Source of the DNA: Euonymus europaeus
Lineage: Eukaryota > Streptophyta > Magnoliopsida > Celastrales > Celastraceae
NCBI GenBank assembly: GCA_963580455.1
Contig: OY756969.1
Span: forward strand, 10,121,501-10,185,500
Length of the DNA stretch: 64,000 bases
Direction: 5' to 3'
Shown here: positions 11,755 to 21,706 of the stretch, one piece after another
How the letters are laid out: the number at the start of each line of letters is the position of its first letter
Numbering within the stretch: the first letter of the stretch is position 1
Made by a program: the position numbers and the translations under genes
Notes under the pieces: generated by a model
The model's database searches: none
What the model was told of the DNA's origin: nothing
What the model saw: only the letters and a program-made list of their open reading frames with translations

Positions 11755-12170
11755 TGAATCTCCCTAATACTAATAATAATAATAATGAGATACAAAATAA
11801 TAATAAGAACAATATGAAAATAGAGTGACAATATACATACATATATATTTATAAGATGAAAATAAGATGAGAATAAAAATATAAAATACAATAAGATATA
11901 AAAATAACGAAAATAAACAAAGAGAGAAAAAAAATAAAGTAAAATAAAATAAAAAATAATGATGTATAGAATAATAATAATTATTATTATAATAAAAATA
12001 AAAATAACGAAAATAAAAATGAAATAAATAAAAACAGAAAAGAAAAATGAATAAAATATATAAATAAAATAAGAAAATAGATAAAATAAAGTGAAATAAA
12101 AATAGGAATAAGTAATAAAATAAAATGAAAATAAATAAAATAACAAAGGTAAAAATAAAATTAAAGAAAA
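11755..12170. repeat. A-rich low-complexity tract
   Basis: About 400 bp composed almost wholly of aaat, aataa and aaaataa words on the plus strand, with local ataataat microsatellite at 11970-11992. It contains no gene. A following tgttggggaaccgaat at about 12174 looks like an LTR-type start, but no partner was found. Confidence 0.8.
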
Positions 12171-13029
12171 ATGTTGGGGAACCGAATTTTTTTATGTGGA
12201 CTATACGATATTAAATTATCGCAAACCCACCAATCTAACATATTAAAACATTAAATCACATAATTAGCACTTATACCACACAACATCAAATCAAACCACA
12301 TCAAACCAATCACATAATTCATATATAAGCACAATTCAATAAGTGACATATTAGCACGTTGCAAAATGATGAATGAAATGGGATTTCGGTTCCCCTCTTT
12401 TTATTGGCAATCGATTACCCCAATCACACTATTAAATTAGTATGATTAGAATTTGGTAATTGATTGTCTTGATGAAATGATTACATAAAATATCACATGT
12501 AGAATTTTATAAACAATGCAATTTTTAAATTCAAATATGCATACAATCCAAAGCCCTCATCCACCATATAATCCCTTGATCCAATTATCATTAATCCTAC
12601 TCATGCTTAAACCATGTAACTTGTTGAAAGCCCAATCCCATAAAACTTACTCATCAAACCCGGATTTTATCAAGTTATTGTCAATATATCACAGTAACCT
12701 CAAAGCCTATAATTTACACCAAACCAAAGCACATCATAACATATCCATAGAAAGCAAACAGAACAAAAACATACTCAAAAGAACTTAATTTCAAGATCTG
12801 GCAGGTAAAGCATTATGAACATACAAAAGTATTCTAGAAATCAAAACAGAGACATATACTGGTGTATAATGAAAACTAATGAAACCATGAAAAATACGAC
12901 AGAACCATTCATATACCTCTCCTCCAGTACCAGAATTACAAGAAAACAGTGCTTGTAAAAGCTACCCAAGAATGCCCAGAATACATAATTAAACTCAAAC
13001 AGCAACAGAGTATCAAAATCGTAGGATTC

Positions 13030-13570
13030 TCAATAATGCAACCCAGAAAACTGAAAGAAAAGTTGAAGAATTCCCCAGGAACCGATCGAAACTCCAGAAC
13101 CACATTAAATCAAAAGGCAGACCCCGAAATTCGAAACCCACAAAGAGAAAAGAAAGAAAAACCCATACACCCGAAGAAGAAAACCAACTTCCCTAAAAGC
13201 TCACAGCAAAGAAAAAGAAGAAAACACCCAGAACAATCCCAGCACCACGAAAAATCCAGAAGAAACCAGAAAGCTCGAATAGAAGAGAAAGCCCAGAAAA
13301 AATTGAGAAAACCAGAATAGAGAACTTCCAAAAAAATCCCAAAAATTCGATCCCCGAAAAACCAAAAAGCCAGATAAAATCCCCAGAAAAGAAGGAAACC
13401 GAAAGCAAAGGTCTAAGCAATTCCCCAGAAAACAGAGCCGATTGTAACAGAGAAAAGGAGAAAAATCCCAGAATTTCGAAAGGAAGAAGAAGAAGAAGGA
13501 ATCCCCGAAAATCCAAAAAAAAAATCCCAAGAAAAAGAAAGAAAAATCCCCCTCAACTTCCCGAAAGACT
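13030..13570. repeat. Purine-rich (A/G) low-complexity tract
   Basis: Plus strand dominated by gaaa, ccaga and agaag words (agaagaagaagaagg near 13485). Open frames on either strand here are compositional, rich in K/E/Q on plus and F/S/L on minus. Confidence 0.65.
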
Positions 13571-13754
13571 TTCATATTTATAACCACCCAAACCGAATCC
13601 TTTTTCAATCCCGAAATACTCTCCTAAACTTCTCAATATTTTCATCTACCTCTGGCACTTCCTCTCTATCCCTCTCAAGGTTGATTCCTTTCCTAAAACA
13701 AACCCTAAATCGAAATTTCTTTCCCGAATAAACTGTGAAATCTCTATATCTACG

Positions 13755-13766
13755 GCTCTGATATCA
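13755..13766 (-). other. tRNA-Met-like primer-binding motif on the minus strand
   Basis: gctctgatatca is the complement of tggtatcagagc, the common tRNA-iMet primer site, with one mismatch. Read on minus, it sits 5 nt after a CA ending (about 13772), so a minus-strand LTR could occupy about 13772-14191. No matching second LTR is seen near 9485, so this stays tentative. Confidence 0.35.
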
Positions 13767-13779
13767 CTCTATGTGAACC

Positions 13780-13920
13780 TTCTCCCTCTTTCCTTTTTCC
13801 GGCGTCACTCTTCCCCTTCTTTTCCGGCGTATCTCTCTCTTTCTTCCCTTCTTTTCCTTTTTCTCTCCTCTGGCGGCACTCTCCTCTTTCCCTTCTTCTT
13901 TGCTGCATTTTTTTTTCTTT
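13780..13920. repeat. Pyrimidine-rich (CT) tract
   Basis: Runs of ctctttcc, cttctttt and tctctctc interrupted by ccggcg words. Low-complexity, non-coding, within the nested insertion. Confidence 0.7.
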
Positions 13921-14191
13921 AGGCATTAGGGCTACATGGTATGTGGGCCGGGCTATTCAAATGAATTTGGGTAGTGACCGGGCTATCCAAGAAACTGAGT
14001 AATGAATGGGCTGTCTAATTAATTGGGCTTAAGCTTCTAGTTGGGCTGGCTTATTAGTTGATTTTGTTTTAGGGCTTTAATAATTGTAAATGAAATAATC
14101 TTGATCTCATAATTGGTGGAGATTAGAGGTTTCTTTTAAAATTTTTGAATTTTATAATTTTGTAAACTTAGACAAAAATTGGGGTACAACA

Positions 14192-15237
14192 CTTCTTTTG
14201 CTAAACCTCCCTATCCTTGTGATGAGTTATGCATGATCAATGAGTTGTAAATTTAGAATTCCATCATGGGACTTTGTTTTGAGATGTTGGGAGGATAATT
14301 TGTGAAGTTTAGAAGGTTTTTGAGGGTGAATTATTAGGACCATAAGCTAAAGTGCTGCCGCATAATTTGGGTACTGTCAGATTTTGGAGAGGTGTTTTTA
14401 GATGGCTGGTCAGCGAACATAGCTGAAAAAAAAACAAAAAAAAATGTAAGAGAAAAAAAAATGTGAAAAAAAAACACAAGTGCTTCTTAATCATCTCTTG
14501 ACCCACCATTGATTTCTAGTGAGGATCTTGCAAAAAAAAAAAAAAGCTACAAGAGGAGACAAACAGAAGAAAATGGCAGCTATCAAGTAGAAAGGGAAAG
14601 ATGTGGAAATTTTGGGTGATTTTGTTGAGGTATGAGAAGGGTATGTTCGATCCATTACACCTAAATCATAGATTGAGTAGTATTGGTGTTTTGATGGATG
14701 CCTAATTTTGGACTCTTTTGACGATTGCATGACCATCTTATGTTTTGTATGAACCTTGCCCTTATTGAGTCTATGTAATCTCTGCAGCTAAAATCCTTTA
14801 TCATTTTGAGTCCAATTTATGATTATTTTATGCCCTGCCTTTTTCAGCTTTTCCTAGCCATATTTTTGTGAACCCAATAAAGTCCTTCTGATTCATGGAT
14901 GGGAATGCTTGCCGTAAGTAAGATTGGTGGTCATACAAGCATATGGCTGCATATCATGAATTCATATGAGAGTAAACACAACCCTTAAACACTTGAGTGA
15001 GAAATTTCTTCTATATATATATTTTGTGTGTACCTATGTGAGGTTGTGTAAGAATAAGTGTATGCTAAAGAAATTGTGAGCATAATTGAGTTGTGCAGTT
15101 TCCACCAAAAGTTAATATTGCACTGACATGATGATAAGGTACTTGTATTGCCAATTCTTGACTGAGTTTCTCAAGTGAAGCTTAATTGATTTTCAATATT
15201 TTTTTTGATTGTTTGCTTGTGGATAAGCAAGATTTAA
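14192..15237 (+). other. Athila-like post-pol non-coding region, right part
   Basis: Resumes after the duplicated cttct. No env-like or other credible ORF. Contains A-rich runs (14428-14480, 14530-14545) and a pyrimidine-poor stretch leading to the polypurine tract. I see nothing else functional in it. Confidence 0.65.
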
Positions 15238-15250
15238 GTTTGGGGGATTT
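15238..15250 (+). other. Polypurine tract of the Athila-like element
   Basis: gtttgggggattt ends directly at the TGTTAG of the 3' LTR, the position expected for the plus-strand primer. The preceding gatttaagtttggggga text is typical of this lineage. Confidence 0.75.
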
Positions 15251-16426
15251 TGTTAGGTGTCAAATACACCTAATATTTTATTGTTAAAGAACACATTTTT
15301 CCCATGATTTTGGTATAGTTTCTACCCCTTTTTGGTTGTTTGTGTGAACAGGTACTGGAGGTTGACAAAGTAAATGAAATTGAGCTGATCCCGACATTTG
15401 CAGCCTGGGCGCGGCCGCAAGACGTGATTTTACCTTTTCACATAAGTAGGAGCTGACGTGGCAAGCAGTTATTGGATCAAGGGTTTAATATTTAAGATAT
15501 AACCCTAGGAAACACCAGAGGACGTACCAGAGGTTGGAGAGACGGCAGAACACACAAAAGCAAAGAAATCAAGTGTGGCTAGGACTGTGAGAGATCAACA
15601 GCAAGGCTGGGCGTGATGCCCTTCCATCTTCCTGAGATTTGAACATTGATTATTGAGTATTATGTTGGATTTTATTATTATTATGAGTAGCTAAATTCTT
15701 TTCTAGCTGGGATTTGGTAAGTTCTTCTACCATAAACCTTGTGCATGGATTCAATTGATGATTAGACCAGGTTTAATTCTTTGTTCTCTGGATTAATTGT
15801 TAATTTTCTATTGTTATGCATGCCTGATCTACATCATAATTTTAGGAATTGTTAGTCAGACATATTCGGCTGACCATGACCCGATGTTTGACAAAGTAAC
15901 ATGAACTTGCATAAGATCCAGGTTTGGGGAACATTAAACATAGTTGATTGGGTGATAGATCATTACCCTAGATTGTGCGATTGTTGATTTCCTAGTGCGT
16001 ATGCTTATTTTAGGATATTCTTAGGGGAGACCAAACCAAGACTCCTCTAAAAAGAAAAGATCTTGCAACTGGACCAAAGTCAGGATCGTCGTTTAGGGAA
16101 ATCTAATTGACTGCAGCTGGACCAAGGCATTTCAATTGACATCGTTAAACTTTTAAATTGTTTAATTTCTATTAATCTGTGTGCACAGGTGGAGCTAGTT
16201 GAGCTCGCCAATCCTAAGCTAGGTTTTGTCCATTGATATTTAATTCAATCATAATTTAGTCATTAGGTAGTGTGCGCTATTGTTTTGTAATTAATTGGTA
16301 GTTGGTACAGTCTCCGTGGATTCGATCTCATTCACTTTTACTGTTTTGCGACACGTACTTTTGCGATTGGGTAAAACCCGTCGGAATTTGAATTGCAATT
16401 TTATTTGTGATAAAAAGTATCGATCA
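15251..16426 (+). repeat. 3' LTR of the Athila-like element
   Basis: Same length (1176 bp) as the 5' LTR, with about 2-3% differences by eye. It ends ATCA followed by ggcccgatgtggg, which rejoins the split SINE-like unit 2. Confidence 0.93.
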
Positions 16427-16488
16427 GGCCCGATGTGGGCTGTCATGCTGGACACTTGGCTGGGAAACTCTTAAAAAGGTAGTTTTTT
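16427..16488. mobile_element. SINE-like composite, unit 2 (right remnant)
   Basis: Continues the unit broken at 5004: ccgatgtgggctgtcatgc, then gacacttggctgggaaa and aaaaaggtagtttttt, the same as the end of unit 1. The first five bases are the target-site copy ggccc. Confidence 0.7.
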
Positions 16489-16721
16489 GTGACGACCCAG
16501 CCCAGCTCGACAGCCCATCTTGGCTTAGTTGGTGGCATAGGTTGCCATGTGCCCTATGTTAAAGGCTAGGGGAAGGTCGTGAGTTCGACGCCTAGCAACA
16601 ACTTGGGCAGGGCATGAGTGCCAACTGCCAGATGGGTTAGGGGTGGGGCCCATAGAGCCTAAATGTGAGGCGGTGGTGCCGGGCGGGCCAGACGGGCTGT
16701 CAAGCTGGGCCGGGTCGTCAC
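16489..16721 (+). mobile_element. SINE-like composite, unit 3 (plus-strand half and right terminus)
   Basis: Opens gtgacgaccc and ends gggtcgtcac, a perfect 10-bp inverted pair. Inside it is a plus-strand SINE-like body with A box tggcttagttgg (16521-16532) and a B-box-like gagttcgacgcc (16581-16592). The reverse complement of the left half of unit 1 matches this body closely. The whole composite (4244 to 16721, less the LTR element) is flanked by acaatct on both sides, a 7-bp target-site duplication in satellite DNA. Confidence 0.65.
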
Positions 16722-17811
16722 ACAATCTACCAAGCGAATACTAGTAAATGTGGGCATAAAAAACAATAAAAAGTGTATGCCTATCAACTTTGATGATTCA
16801 GAATTACTTAATTATGTGCATGGAGGAGGCTTTAACTGTTTTGTCCATTTGTGATACAAAGCTGGAGTTTTGGCATCGAAATAATCTATGGAGCTCATAC
16901 TCATAAAATTTGAAATAAAAAAATTAAATGTACACCGAGCAACTTTGACGGTTCGAAATTGCTCAACTCTCTCGATGGAGGAGCTTTTCATTGTTTTACT
17001 CATTTGTCATAGAAAGTTGGTGTTTTGACATCGAAATAATCTTGGAAGCTTATACTCATAAAATTTGACATAGAAGAACAATAAAAAGTGTACACCGAGC
17101 AACTTTGATAGTCCGAAATTGCTCAACTATGGAGAAGCTTTTAACGATTTTGTCCATTTGTCATAGAAAGTTGGTGTTTGACATCGAAATAATCTCAAAA
17201 GCTTATACTCGTGAAATTTGACATAGAAGAACAATAAAAAGTGTACACCGAGCAACTTTGATGGTCCAGAATTGCTCAACACTCTCGATGGAGGTGTTTT
17301 TATTGGTTTTGCCCAATTTAGAACAAAATTTGTTCTCTAGACAACAAAACAATCTACGAATCGAATACTAGTAAATCTGGACATAAAGAAATAATAGAAA
17401 GTGTATGCCTATCAACTTTCATGATTCAGAATTACTCTATTCTATCCATGGAGGAGCTTTTAACGGTTTTGTCCATTTGTGATACAAAGTTGGGGTTTTG
17501 GCATGGAAATAATCTATGGAGCTTATCCTCGTAAAATTGGACATAAGAGAAAAATATAAAGTGTACACCGAGAAACTTGGATAGTTCAAAATTGCTCAAC
17601 TCTCTCAATAGAGGAGCTTTTAACGGTTTTGTCCATTTGTCATAGAAAGTTGGTGTTTTGGAATCCAAATAATCTACGAAGCTTATACTCGTAAAATTTT
17701 ACATAGAAGAATAATAAAAGTGTACACCCAGCAACTTTGATGGTCTTCAATTGCTTAACTCTCTCGATGGAGCTGTTTTTAATAATTATGTCCAATTTGG
17801 AACGAAATTTG
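16722..17811 (+). repeat. 160-bp tandem satellite array, block 3
   Basis: Continues the monomer interrupted at 4243. It contains a shortened monomer at about 17120, where ctcaactctctctatggag is reduced to ctcaactatggag. It is cut at atttg (17807-17811), which is repeated at 21707-21711. Confidence 0.94.
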
Positions 17812-18115
17812 TGTTGGGATGATGTCCTAAAAACATACCATGTAAAGACAATTCTGAAATTCAAGAATAAACATTTTATGATTGCATTTGTGTTTTAAAT
17901 GTTTTATTTTAAATATTTCATTTATATGTGAATGTTCTATCAAGGTCTAAGGATGTTAGATATGTAAATCATGGATACTCAGATACACTTGAAGTGTGAG
18001 TATAGATTGACACAAGATTCATTATTACATTCTAAATCAGTCACAACCAGATTAACAAAGCTAGGCACTTTGTTGATATAGGTTGTAGTGCATGGACATC
18101 TCCAATTAGGGGAAT

Positions 18116-19927
18116 TGTAACACCCGGGTTCATGGATAGCTCACGTATTACAGCAATATAGTAAAGGGGCGTGATTCAATACAAATATGTTGTGTGGCAA
18201 TAGGGGATTGATAAATATTACGGGTATTGGAATCTACGGAATTAGAGTTGGAAATAAATTGTTTGGAGTTTGGAAATTTAATAAAAAAATTTATAGAAGA
18301 AACGATTAATTAGTAATGGATTGTATAATGTAGGGTTGATAAAGGGAAGGGTAGTGGAGCTAAGGTTAGAAAGGTAAAACCAGTGGATAATAAAATAACA
18401 AAAGTGCACAGTTCCCGAGGAAAAACCCTAACACGTTACTGGAGAGAGAGAGAGGGAGAGACGGGCGGCGACGAAAAACGCGTCTGACGGAAGAGGCGAC
18501 GGAACCGAGCGATCTTGGTGTCGGCGTGAAGAGGACGACGAGAGGAATCGATCTGTGCCATTTTCGTACGGAACGAAGGAGCCACCATCGAGTTATAGCA
18601 AAGAGAAACGCACGGCAGCCGTATCTTCTTCGCCTCGATTTACACGATTCAGGTCACTTCTCAGGTAACCACCACCGCCACTGTGCTCGCCGGTTCGCTG
18701 GCTACAGGGGGAGGCCGACCGTGTTTGTCACCGCCGCCGGAAAGGCGGTAACCCGTTTTCTTGTATAATCGGGTCTGCGACCTAGTGAGGGAGGAGAGGT
18801 CAACCGGGTCAGCCGACCCGGTTTAGGCGACCCGGTTGACCAGAGAGGATTGACCAGGGTTTTATATAATGTTAAAAATAAATATGTATATGAATTAATA
18901 AATAAATAATAGATGTTGGTATTGTTATTAATTTTAGGAACCAATTTTTATATCTAATTTAGGGGAATTTACGAAAAGGTGCCAGGTAAGTAACATTCTC
19001 ACTGTATCACAGAATAATTTATAAAGTTTTGAGGTTTGTATGCTATATTCATATTTAAATTTATTTGTGCTGTGATGTGTGAATTATTATTGAGCATGAC
19101 ATTATGGAATTCTGTATTGGAATCGTACTGTATACTTTAATTTTCGTTTTCAATGACTGTACATGGCATGACATGGCATCATGGAATATATGCACACATG
19201 ACGAAAGTTTTTTAAACATAGTAATACTGCTACAGGGAGGGTATACTGTTAAGGCTAAAGGTGAGGGTACAAGGCTAAAGAAGAATTATAATAATGATAA
19301 GGTGAGGAGAAAGAATAATTATTTTGACAGGAAAAGCATTCTTTAAAAGGATGATAAATAGAAAATCCCGACCGGTTGCCCTGTAGCAGTGTACTAGAGT
19401 TAGGGGCCCCAGAAATGGATAAATGTTTTAAATTGGCAAAGCTTTCTTAAGGAAGGAACTTATGTGCATTCATGCATAAAGATGTTACTTGCTGGGCCTT
19501 GGCTCATTATATTCTGTGGTGCAGGTGATGATGAGTGCACTGAACTGGCTGTTGATGGTGACGGCGAGGATCCTCAATGATGGTGGTCATGTAGGGAGGC
19601 AAGTGCAGCGGAGAATGAGTGGAATAAATTACTTAAGTGTAATATTGGTGTTTTTAGACTTCTATGGTTATTTGAATAAGTGAGTGTCTACGGTACTGAA
19701 TACAAAATGATTGACGTGACATTATTAGGGTTTGTGTTTTGATTCATATTGGCCGATGGATATTAATTAATACTTATCCATTTGGAGACTATTTAATTTA
19801 CTGAGTTTATTGTTAAAGTTGAAGTACCTTGAAAGCTATTTAGGGTGTTGTTCGTGAATTTACTGATGGTGAAGTTGAACGGTTCTTAAGGGATGTTTCT
19901 CTTACGTGTTAGGGAAGGGGTGTTACA
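18116..19927. mobile_element. Nested 1.8-kb solo LTR (TGTAACACCC type)
   Basis: Ends TGTAACACCC and GGGTGTTACA are perfect 10-bp inverted repeats, flanked by a perfect 5-bp duplication ggaat (18111-18115 and 19928-19932). A GC-richer portion with a GA microsatellite (18443-18460) lies within. No transposase, gag or pol similarity is visible. The termini, 5-bp duplication and length fit a solo LTR of a Ty3/gypsy element. A DNA transposon is less likely because the inverted ends are so short. Confidence 0.75.
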
Positions 19928-21171
19928 GGAATGGTATGTCTTGACCGTTTGAGAGGATTCTCGATTAGTGCACTAGTGTATACGTGGACATATACATTGA
20001 CGGACTTACATAGGAATGAACAACTAGAAATGTGCTATCAAAGAGTTGTTCATCCTATAGCTGTGGGAGTACGGTATATCTCAAGCTTGAGTAGGTCAAT
20101 ACGTTTATACTTATAGCGTGTGCATTTTGATTCATCAATAAGTGAGACACGCACTATTGTCAAAATCTTGATGACTTGGATGGATGCCACTAGGGTATAA
20201 GCGCATAGCTACAAAATAGTCGTTCATGTACTTTCGGTTACGAAAGTGTAAGCACCCATCTGAGAGGTTCAAATTAATCTATCTAGAAACTATGTATAGT
20301 GATTCTAACGAATCAAGCGTTGTGAATTAAATTGATCGACGGGTCAATTTAATACGCTTAGAGGATAGATATAAAGGAATCTGGAGCTCATAGAAAATAT
20401 GGATTTTAGAGTATTCAATAGTACGAATAAATTCACTCCATCTTACCGGGTGTTGCATGCAGGATATGCAAGTACACTTTCCATAGGCCAGGGAAAGGTT
20501 TCTAATTATGGAAAGGCCTCGATGTAAGAATCGTACATATTGGGGGAGTGCATCCAAAGTTCAGGTAGTGTCAGACAAACATTGGATTGTTATATTATTC
20601 ATAGTCATAGAGTTTGACGGTAAAGAATAATATTTTGAGAGCCAAAATATGTATGTCCTGCGGAGTCCCCTTGGTAGCTCTATCTAGTCTCTAGTCCTAT
20701 TAAAGGAAGATCGGCAAAATTGACCATATCACAACGCTTATTGGAAAAGTTACAAGAATATAATTTGTATAACAAATAGATATAATTTTATTGGGTTTTG
20801 GATATCCAAAGATAACCCTAAGATAAAAATATTTTTGTTAAGATATACGAAATTCTTGTAAGTGTATTTATGTAACATAACAAATGTTGGAGTTTTGATT
20901 TAGATTGTAAAATAAATATTTTACATAATCAAAAATTAAAGTCAAGAATGGTCCAAGGAACAAAATATATTTGAGCCTTGAATTCTTGAAGTATTGGGCC
21001 AAGCTAGGCATAAACCATGTTATTGCATAGCAAGATATGGCCGGCCCTTTGTGGATAATTTGGGCGCCGATTATACTTATTAAAGTATTATGAATTTGTT
21101 TTGGCTTTGAATCCAATTCGGATTAGAAGTCAAGTCAAATAATGATTTGTGATATACATAAACACAACAAC

Positions 21172-21181
21172 TTATATATGG
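21172..21181 (+). promoter_or_regulatory. Possible TATA box of the outer solo LTR
   Basis: ttatatatgg lies in an otherwise mixed-composition stretch, some 530 bp before the LTR end, a plausible U3/R position. Orientation and activity are inferred only. Confidence 0.3.
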
Positions 21182-21706
21182 ATAAGGATGACTTTTCTCA
21201 AAAGTTGAGACACGGCATCAAAAGAAAAAAAAAAGGAATTCAATAGATTGCCGTGTGTTCTCAAGTGCCAGCCGTGTGTGACCTTTTGGTTCACTACCAA
21301 TTGGGTTTTTTGCTTTGCTCACTCACAAGGAGATTAAAGGGAATACCTAGGAAACGATGTAGGCCATTCTTGGTGATCAAGGAGTCTAGATCGTGATCAA
21401 GTGTTGAGTTCGTGATCAAGACAGATAGCACGTTGGACCTCGATAGTAAAGAGGTTGGTATTCTTCTTCTAACCTTCTTCATGTCATGATTGTATGTTTA
21501 GATCTAAGAATTATTTTGTATGAAATTAATACTAGAAGCATGCTAGGATTAATTACAAAATTAATTGGATCTAGGATAACACTCTTAATAGGCGTGTAGC
21601 ATGTTAGGGTTGTATGACTTCCGATTAAATTTTTGATTTGTACCTATGCTAAGAACGATCCATATAACGCTTCCGCATGTTCTAAAATTAATTTTAGCAA
21701 CCAACA

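Larger units (their letters stand above)
9485..14191. mobile_element. Nested 4.7-kb insertion, probably a long solo LTR or non-coding LTR element
   Basis: The ends are TGTCGCAACC and GGGGTACAACA, flanked by a perfect 5-bp duplication cttct. Outside it the Athila-like non-coding text continues. Inside there is no recognisable gag or pol. Contents: a starting segment with gaagtcgccaccaatt and gaggcaccccac, AT-rich sequence, a 339-bp tandem duplication, an A-rich tract, purine-rich and pyrimidine-rich tracts. I could not find a direct repeat of either end inside, so two full LTRs are not evident. A solo LTR of a long-LTR gypsy family (Tat/Ogre-like) fits best from memory of such termini. A tRNA-Met-like primer site on the minus strand (13755-13766) instead suggests a minus-oriented element whose right LTR would be about 13772-14191. 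Confidence 0.6.
5005..16426 (+). mobile_element. Athila-like Ty3/gypsy LTR retrotransposon (defective, with nested insertion)
   Basis: The two LTRs are both 1176 bp (5005-6180 and 15251-16426), start TGTTAG and end ATCA, and differ by about 30 substitutions by eye with no length change. Flanks are gaccc on the left and ggccc on the right, a 5-bp target-site duplication with one later mutation. Order: 5' LTR, primer site resembling the tRNA-Asp 3' end, gag, protease, a remnant of RT and the integrase C-terminus, long non-coding region, polypurine tract, 3' LTR. RT, RNase H and the integrase core are missing, so the copy is non-autonomous. Without the 4.7-kb nested insertion it would be about 6.7 kb. 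Lineage rests on the gag and protease text and the primer site; any other tRNA-Asp-primed gypsy lineage is the alternative. Confidence 0.88.
17812..21706. mobile_element. Solo LTR (copia-like ends), carrying a nested solo LTR
   Basis: Starts TGTTGGGATGATGTCC and ends AGCAACCAACA, flanked by a perfect 5-bp duplication atttg. Without the nested 1812-bp element and its target copy it is about 2.08 kb. The end segment acgcttccgcatgttc before the terminal CCAACA resembles the 3' ends of many plant LTRs. No internal domains and no second copy of the ends are present, so I call a solo LTR left by recombination between two LTRs. A TATA-like run (ttatatatgg, 21172-21181) about 0.5 kb from the right end could be its former promoter on the plus strand. 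Copia affiliation is inference. Confidence 0.75.

Noticed and set aside
10145..12146. Minus-strand frames with very hydrophobic F/I/Y/L-rich peptides that resemble membrane proteins.
   Set aside because: They lie over A-rich low-complexity DNA (aaat and aataa words). The hydrophobic look is a translation of T-rich codons.
12174..12200. tgttggggaaccgaat as the start of another LTR.
   Set aside because: No matching end, no target duplication and no second copy found within the window.
12949..13608. K/E/Q-rich plus-strand and F/S/L-rich minus-strand frames over 100 codons.
   Set aside because: Both strands are open through the same purine-rich tract. Composition explains both and no motif is present.
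18526..18944. Open frames of about 80 codons on both strands in the GC-rich part of the inner solo LTR.
   Set aside because: Opposite-strand overlap, arginine/histidine-rich compositional peptides, no domain, and a location inside an element with LTR-like termini. Chance frames are more likely.
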